A DNA stretch of 64,000 bases from Bolinopsis microptera (taxonomy: Eukaryota; Ctenophora; Tentaculata; Lobata; Bolinopsidae). A program made the position numbers and the translations under genes. The stretch lies in assembly GCF_026151205.1 (NCBI RefSeq), contig NC_087076.1:20512328-20576327 (forward strand), read 5' to 3'. The notes below the pieces were generated by a model. The model was given only the letters and a program-made list of their open reading frames with translations. It made no database searches and was not told the origin of the DNA. This document shows positions 53,198 through 64,000 of this stretch, piece by piece (within the stretch, counting starts at the first letter, position 1; each line of letters begins with the position of its first letter).

Positions 53198-53900
53198 ATG
53201 ATCGGAGAAGGTGGTTTTGATGATGAGGGTAACAGGTCCTCAATCTCGTTACAGGATGATACGCCAAAGAATGACAGGAATGTTAGCGAAGATATGTTAT
53301 CCCCGCAACGTTTCACACCTACCCTGAACTCATCCACATCCTCTGAAAGTACTCAACAGCGACAAGGTAACATTCTTCAATACCAGTTTGCCTACATCAA
53401 AGACGGCACTTGTAACACCTGTAATGATGTTCAAGCTAATGACACTGCTCTTACCTGCTTTTTGTGTAAATCGTCATTTCATGCTGTTTGTCGAGATGCT
53501 GATAAAGATAGGATCAATAATGCTGTAATCTGTCCTCGCACTTTCTTCAAAGCATACTCCGACAGAAACGCAACCAAGGGTGTTAACAGTTCCAGATTTG
53601 GGACTTTTACGTTTGTGTGTAATGTCTGCAAGACACACTCTGAACAGAACTCCGCAGTCAGTGCCGAAAGTAAAGTCGACCTGATTGACAGGCGAGTAGA
53701 TAATCTGACCCAATCTATGGAGGACATGAAGGGTTTACTTATGAAAGTTGTGAATATGAAAACATCTCCGGACAAAACTGAAATTTCTTCTCCTCCATCT
53801 CCAGCACCAGTTGCCCCTTCATATCGCTCTGTATTAATCATGTCCAGCAAAACACCAGAAAATCAAGCAAAAGATCACCAAGAAGAAGTTGACAAAATCA
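53198..53900 (+). CDS. Retrotransposon ORF1-like protein with PHD finger, cut by a gap
   Basis: The ATG at 53198 opens a frame of at least 234 residues that runs into the N gap. After an acidic, Ser/Thr-rich start it has a C4HC3 zinc finger (CNTC, CFLC, FHAVC, then FVCNVC), then a probable coiled coil (DLIDRRVDNLTQSMEDMKGL) and a Pro/Ser-rich linker. PHD-type fingers followed by a coiled coil are seen in ORF1 of CR1-like retrotransposons, but a host gene exon is possible. The C-terminus is unknown because of the gap. Confidence 0.55.
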
Positions 53901-54000
53901 NNNNNNNNNNNNNNNNNNNNNNNNNNNNNNNNNNNNNNNNNNNNNNNNNNNNNNNNNNNNNNNNNNNNNNNNNNNNNNNNNNNNNNNNNNNNNNNNNNNN
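53901..54000. other. Assembly gap of 100 N
   Basis: Exactly 100 N, the usual placeholder for unknown gap length. The palindrome begins at the first base after it. Confidence 1.
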
Positions 54001-57000
54001 TCGGTTACAGGCTTCAGCAATTGTTCACTAACCAATTAGACCTGAAATGAAAGAAATTGTATAATGGGAACCAGGTTACGATAAAAATGATCATCAAAAT
54101 TACTTTTTTTAAGAAGGATACCTCACTATTCAAACATCATAGCAACAAACTTCACATATCAATTGTCGTTTGATGTTGTATTTAGTAAACCACCGGCTCT
54201 GCTTGTGCACAACACAAGGGTATTTATTTTTAAATGCACTATCCAAGGATGCTTTATTACATACCTTAGGCATTTAATCGTTGCAGTTGTTTCTATATGT
54301 GGCAGTCCTGAGCGTCAATCTTTTTCGTCTTTTGTCTGCTCATTTCTCATTTCAAATCGATGAGGCAGGACTAGAATTTAGCAATGTTCTGTGTGCTGTA
54401 CCTAACTATAGTGTGCGTGGCATTTATTATCTTGGTCTCCGTAAATGTGGAAACCATTGAATATGTCTACCAATGCTCCTCAGTCGACCACAAAGCATTT
54501 AAAATAGCGTTTAGTGTTTTGACCAGCTGTGTATTTAGATGAAGCAAGGTCAGGAACCCAGCATGGTGGAGGATAATGACAGTTATCGTGCAAAAAGATC
54601 TGTCACTTTACTTTTGTAGCTTTCAATTCTATCAGAATCGTAGTTTGTAAATTCACATACCTTTGATGAAGTAAATGTTAGACAGTGTTTTTATGAATAT
54701 ATCCCCGTGAAAAACTTACTTAACAACAGTAAGATAATAAACTTCTGAGAAATTCAATCATGAAGGGTCTTATTTCATCAAAAAAGCTGAAGTTTGAAGG
54801 CCATTGAAAACAACGCTGATATAAATGAAAGCCAAATATATATGTAATCTTCAGCTCAACTGTCCATCATGTCTGTTAGATTATGATAGTTGCAGTTCAA
54901 CTACAGTAAAAGCAGATAAAATTAAAACAATTATGCCCTTAAACTGTATGTCTTGAAAGAGCAGTTTCTTCTGGGCTTCTGGTTGTTAGAAGGCATCTCA
55001 GTTACCAGTACTTGTGATTCCGCGGTTATAGCTTGAACCATGTTTTGTGCATGCAACACTTAGATGAACCGTTGATTAGAAACATTGAAGAGATTTCAAA
55101 GCAATCTCTTGCAGTACTACCGTCTTCGTTCTTTAGACCAAAGTAGTTGAAAAGAATTATGTGGTGCCACAGGACTCTGCAGTAAATATCCACCATAAAG
55201 ATCTTCACAATCCAGTCAACACCAGTGATCCCGGGAATTAGCTCTCTTTTGGTTTTTTCTTCCTTTCCACTTGGTCACTGAGCTGAAGTTACTCTCATCA
55301 CCACATGTCAGTTCAATCAGTAAAACTAAAATATTCTTGGAGAATGGAACTAACTGACAAAATTAAAATATCCAACCTCTAGCATTGTAGGTATGCTGAG
55401 GGAATTGGGCAGGGTATTTATCTTCGTCAAACAGTATATTCCAATCTCTTGCATCACTAGAGATGTCCTTCTTCATCATCATCATCTCCTTACCAAGCTT
55501 CTAGTACTGGGTAAGTTTAGACCTGAGCTTAAACCACAGCTCCCACAGTCCTCCTTGGGTGACGGGTGTGTTACTACTCTCTCTGTTGTCTGCCAATTGA
55601 ATCGGAAAGGTCGAGGTGATTTCATGTTAGTCTTTAAATCTCTATTGACAAAATGTGTAATACTCTAATCGTGAAATATCGTCAACTCACTACTAAAGCC
55701 CTTTGCATTGGATCAACTCCAACAAAATAACTTCAGGTCAGCCTACAAAATGTTCGAGTATTCACAAAGTGAGTGAAAATGTCTCGTATAGCGCTCGATT
55801 TTTCCTAACGATATTTTTTAACTTTCGGTAATGACGACCAAACGCATTGCGCGGCTTTTTATTTTTAAAATAATTATTTTTATCTAACAAAATTGCTAAT
55901 TATTATCCCGTATACATTTTACTATTTTAAAATATGATATGAATAAATATTATAGGTTATAATTGTATAATTTTAAATTACTTTGTAAAATAACAAAATT
56001 TGAACAATTATGTATTTAAAATTTATAAAAAATTTTAAATACGGTAAATTGTTTATTGATTTTCAAGAACTGTTTCATTCATTTGAAATTTAATTTATAA
56101 TATACTGGAATCGGACAATTTTGGGGTTTTGCAATTTTTTGTTAGCAAAGATTTATATTAAAAATAAAAAGCCGCGCAATGCGTTTGGTCGTCATTATCG
56201 AAAGTTAAAAAATGTCGTTAGGAAAAATCGAGCGCTATACGAGACATTTTCATCCCACTTTGTGATACTCAGAACATTTTGTAGGCTGACCCTGAAGTTA
56301 TTTTGTTGGAGTTGATCCAATGCAAAGGGCTTTAGTAGTGAGTTGACGATATTTCACGATTAGAGTATTACACATTTTGTCAACAGAGATTTAAAGACTA
56401 ACATGAAATCACCTCGACCTTTCCGATTCAATTGGCAGACAACAGAGAGAGTAGTAACACACCCGTCACCCAAGGAGGACTGTGGGAGCTGTGGTTTAAG
56501 TTCAGGTCTAAACTTACCCAGTACTAGAAGCTTGGTAAGGAGATGATGATGATGAAGAAGGACATCTCTAGTGATGCAAGAGATTGGAATATACTGTTTG
56601 ACGAAGATAAATACCCTGCCCAATTCCCTCAGCATACCTACAATGCTAGAGGTTGGATATTTTAATTTTGTCAGTTAGTTCCATTCTCCAAGAATATTTT
56701 AGTTTTACTGATTGAACTGACATGTGGTGATGAGAGTAACTTCAGCTCAGTGACCAAGTGGAAAGGAAGAAAAAACCAAAAGAGAGCTAATTCCCGGGAT
56801 CACTGGTGTTGACTGGATTGTGAAGATCTTTATGGTGGATATTTACTGCAGAGTCCTGTGGCACCACATAATTCTTTTCAACTACTTTGGTCTAAAGAAC
56901 GAAGACGGTAGTACTGCAAGAGATTGCTTTGAAATCTCTTCAATGTTTCTAATCAACGGTTCATCTAAGTGTTGCATGCACAAAACATGGTTCAAGCTAT

Positions 57001-58027
57001 AACCGCGGAATCACAAGTACTGGTAACTGAGATGCCTTCTAACAACCAGAAGCCCAGAAGAAACTGCTCTTTCAAGACATACAGTTTAAGGGCATAATTG
57101 TTTTAATTTTATCTGCTTTTACTGTAGTTGAACTGCAACTATCATAATCTAACAGACATGATGGACAGTTGAGCTGAAGATTACATATATATTTGGCTTT
57201 CATTTATATCAGCGTTGTTTTCAATGGCCTTCAAACTTCAGCTTTTTTGATGAAATAAGACCCTTCATGATTGAATTTCTCAGAAGTTTATTATCTTACT
57301 GTTGTTAAGTAAGTTTTTCACGGGGATATATTCATAAAAACACTGTCTAACATTTACTTCATCAAAGGTATGTGAATTTACAAACTACGATTCTGATAGA
57401 ATTGAAAGCTACAAAAGTAAAGTGACAGATCTTTTTGCACGATAACTGTCATTATCCTCCACCATGCTGGGTTCCTGACCTTGCTTCATCTAAATACACA
57501 GCTGGTCAAAACACTAAACGCTATTTTAAATGCTTTGTGGTCGACTGAGGAGCATTGGTAGACATATTCAATGGTTTCCACATTTACGGAGACCAAGATA
57601 ATAAATGCCACGCACACTATAGTTAGGTACAGCACACAGAACATTGCTAAATTCTAGTCCTGCCTCATCGATTTGAAATGAGAAATGAGCAGACAAAAGA
57701 CGAAAAAGATTGACGCTCAGGACTGCCACATATAGAAACAACTGCAACGATTAAATGCCTAAGGTATGTAATAAAGCATCCTTGGATAGTGCATTTAAAA
57801 ATAAATACCCTTGTGTTGTGCACAAGCAGAGCCGGTGGTTTACTAAATACAACATCAAACGACAATTGATATGTGAAGTTTGTTGCTATGATGTTTGAAT
57901 AGTGAGGTATCCTTCTTAAAAAAAGTAATTTTGATGATCATTTTTATCGTAACCTGGTTCCCATTATACAATTTCTTTCATTTCAGGTCTAATTGGTTAG
58001 TGAACAATTGCTGAAGCCTGTAACCGG
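54001..58027. repeat. 4-kb palindrome with a diverged AT-rich centre
   Basis: Base i pairs with base 112028 minus i from 54002 to about 55668 on the left and 56360 to 58026 on the right, without gaps: three open frames on one arm recur letter for letter on the other. Nearer the centre the arms differ by small indels and substitutions (for example GTTCGAGTATTCAC against GTTCTGAGTATCAC). About 200 AT-rich bases at 55900-56115 are unpaired. The open frames (66, 60 and 91 codons) match nothing I recognise. Confidence 0.9.
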
Positions 58028-58519
58028 AGATTTGTGCGTTAAACATATTACATCAGACTACACAGACTTTTATGAGCAAACTGAGAATCGCCAGGACACA
58101 GAAGCGAAGGGCCCCTTCTATTCGGTTTTTGGCAAAAAGCTTGAGTGTTGATTGTTGAACATTGGCCTAGATAAACTATGAACTTTTTGAAACACAGGGC
58201 GTTTGTTATTTTTCTGATGTGAGTTGGCAACATATGATCAATCGTTGGTCTGTTTTATAGTTACTTTAATGTGTACATTTTCAATTCTGTTAAGTCTTTT
58301 AAGTATAAGGTTGCTTTCTTTTGTTTTACCTTCATGTCATCTTTCGACTTCTCGCAGCTGCAGTCTTCCTATTTGCCCTCATCCTTCGCTCTCCTGGCCC
58401 TTTTCTATAGAGTTCATCTCTTTACCCGACTTGTCACTGACTTCCTATTTTCTATTTAAAGCTCTCACACGTACGGCCTCTATGTGTGCAATATATCTCT
58501 TTATCCAACTTCTCATCGT
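58028..58519. other. Spacer between palindrome and pyrimidine tract
   Basis: No gene is supported. Pyrimidine content on the plus strand rises from about 58320 onward. Confidence 0.4.
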
Positions 58520-60710
<2,191 letters not shown>

Positions 60711-61015
60711 TAAATTTGTTTGACATCGTATACGTTTAAAAGACTGGACCTTATAAGTTTAAATAGGTCCTATAGTGCAGTAATTAGAAGATATTGCTTG
60801 GTTAAATTGTTGTTTTCTTGATATACCGAACGATATTTTTCATAAATATAGTGATTTTCATCCCTTTTATGTTATTAAAAAATATGTAGACTATTCTTTG
60901 TACCTAACTGAGGATTAAAAGTATGAGAAAGGACCATTGTCATTAACCGTGCTACTCATATCAGCAGATAGCCTGTTACAAATTATGGAGACAATTTATA
61001 TCAAAATCAAAATTT
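60711..61015. other. Spacer between repeat arrays
   Basis: AT-rich unique-looking sequence; nothing recognised. Confidence 0.4.

Positions 61016-64000
<2,985 letters not shown>

Overview
The window is nuclear DNA of an invertebrate animal. It is AT-rich, its genes have spliceosomal GT-AG introns, it carries a nuclear-encoded mitochondrial ATP synthase subunit and a class A GPCR, and it is packed with animal-type transposons. A non-bilaterian such as a cnidarian is a plausible source, judging from the style of the RecQ-like helicase and of the transposon remnants, but the sequence does not fix the taxon. All exon models below were built by hand from splice signals, reading phase and protein resemblance; none has transcript support.

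Left third (1-19 kb): the C-terminal half of a RecQ-like helicase lies on the minus strand (1.4-3.2 kb). Next to it is a deletion derivative of a Merlin DNA transposon with a perfect 8-bp target duplication (3.7-4.7 kb). A short four-exon class A GPCR runs on the plus strand (9.9-14.4 kb). The splice acceptor and start of its second exon have been amplified as seven tandem 86-bp units. The stretch from 12 to 18.5 kb is dominated by hairpin and terminal-inverted-repeat elements, including a mariner-type MITE and a 3.3-kb element bounded by perfect 39-bp inverted repeats.

Middle (19.5-31.2 kb): three minus-strand genes follow one another. Upstream to downstream they are ATP5PB (mitochondrial F0 subunit b), WASHC3/CCDC53 (WASH complex subunit) and an unrecognised protein of about 1,490 residues. 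The last is studded with SUMO-acceptor-like motifs and has two internal duplications. An 825-bp TTAA-flanked element sits in ATP5PB intron 1.

Right half (31-64 kb): mostly mobile and repetitive DNA. It holds two tRNA-derived SINE copies, a hAT-type MITE with perfect 8-bp TSD, a nest of non-LTR retrotransposons inserted into one another (36-39.8 kb), and exons of a coiled-coil protein with an apparent one-base frameshift. A nearly complete CR1-like retrotransposon follows (47.3-51.7 kb). Its two ORFs overlap by ATGA and carry a possible half AlkB domain, an SGNH esterase, a PHD finger, an endonuclease and a reverse transcriptase. After a 100-N gap comes a 4-kb palindrome, then 2.2 kb of polypyrimidine repeats and a nested satellite that runs off the window end.

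The genes do not form one pathway. The best candidates for something not previously described are the multivalent unknown protein at 19.8-24.8 kb, the domain layout of the CR1-like element, the amplified splice acceptor in the GPCR and the palindrome.
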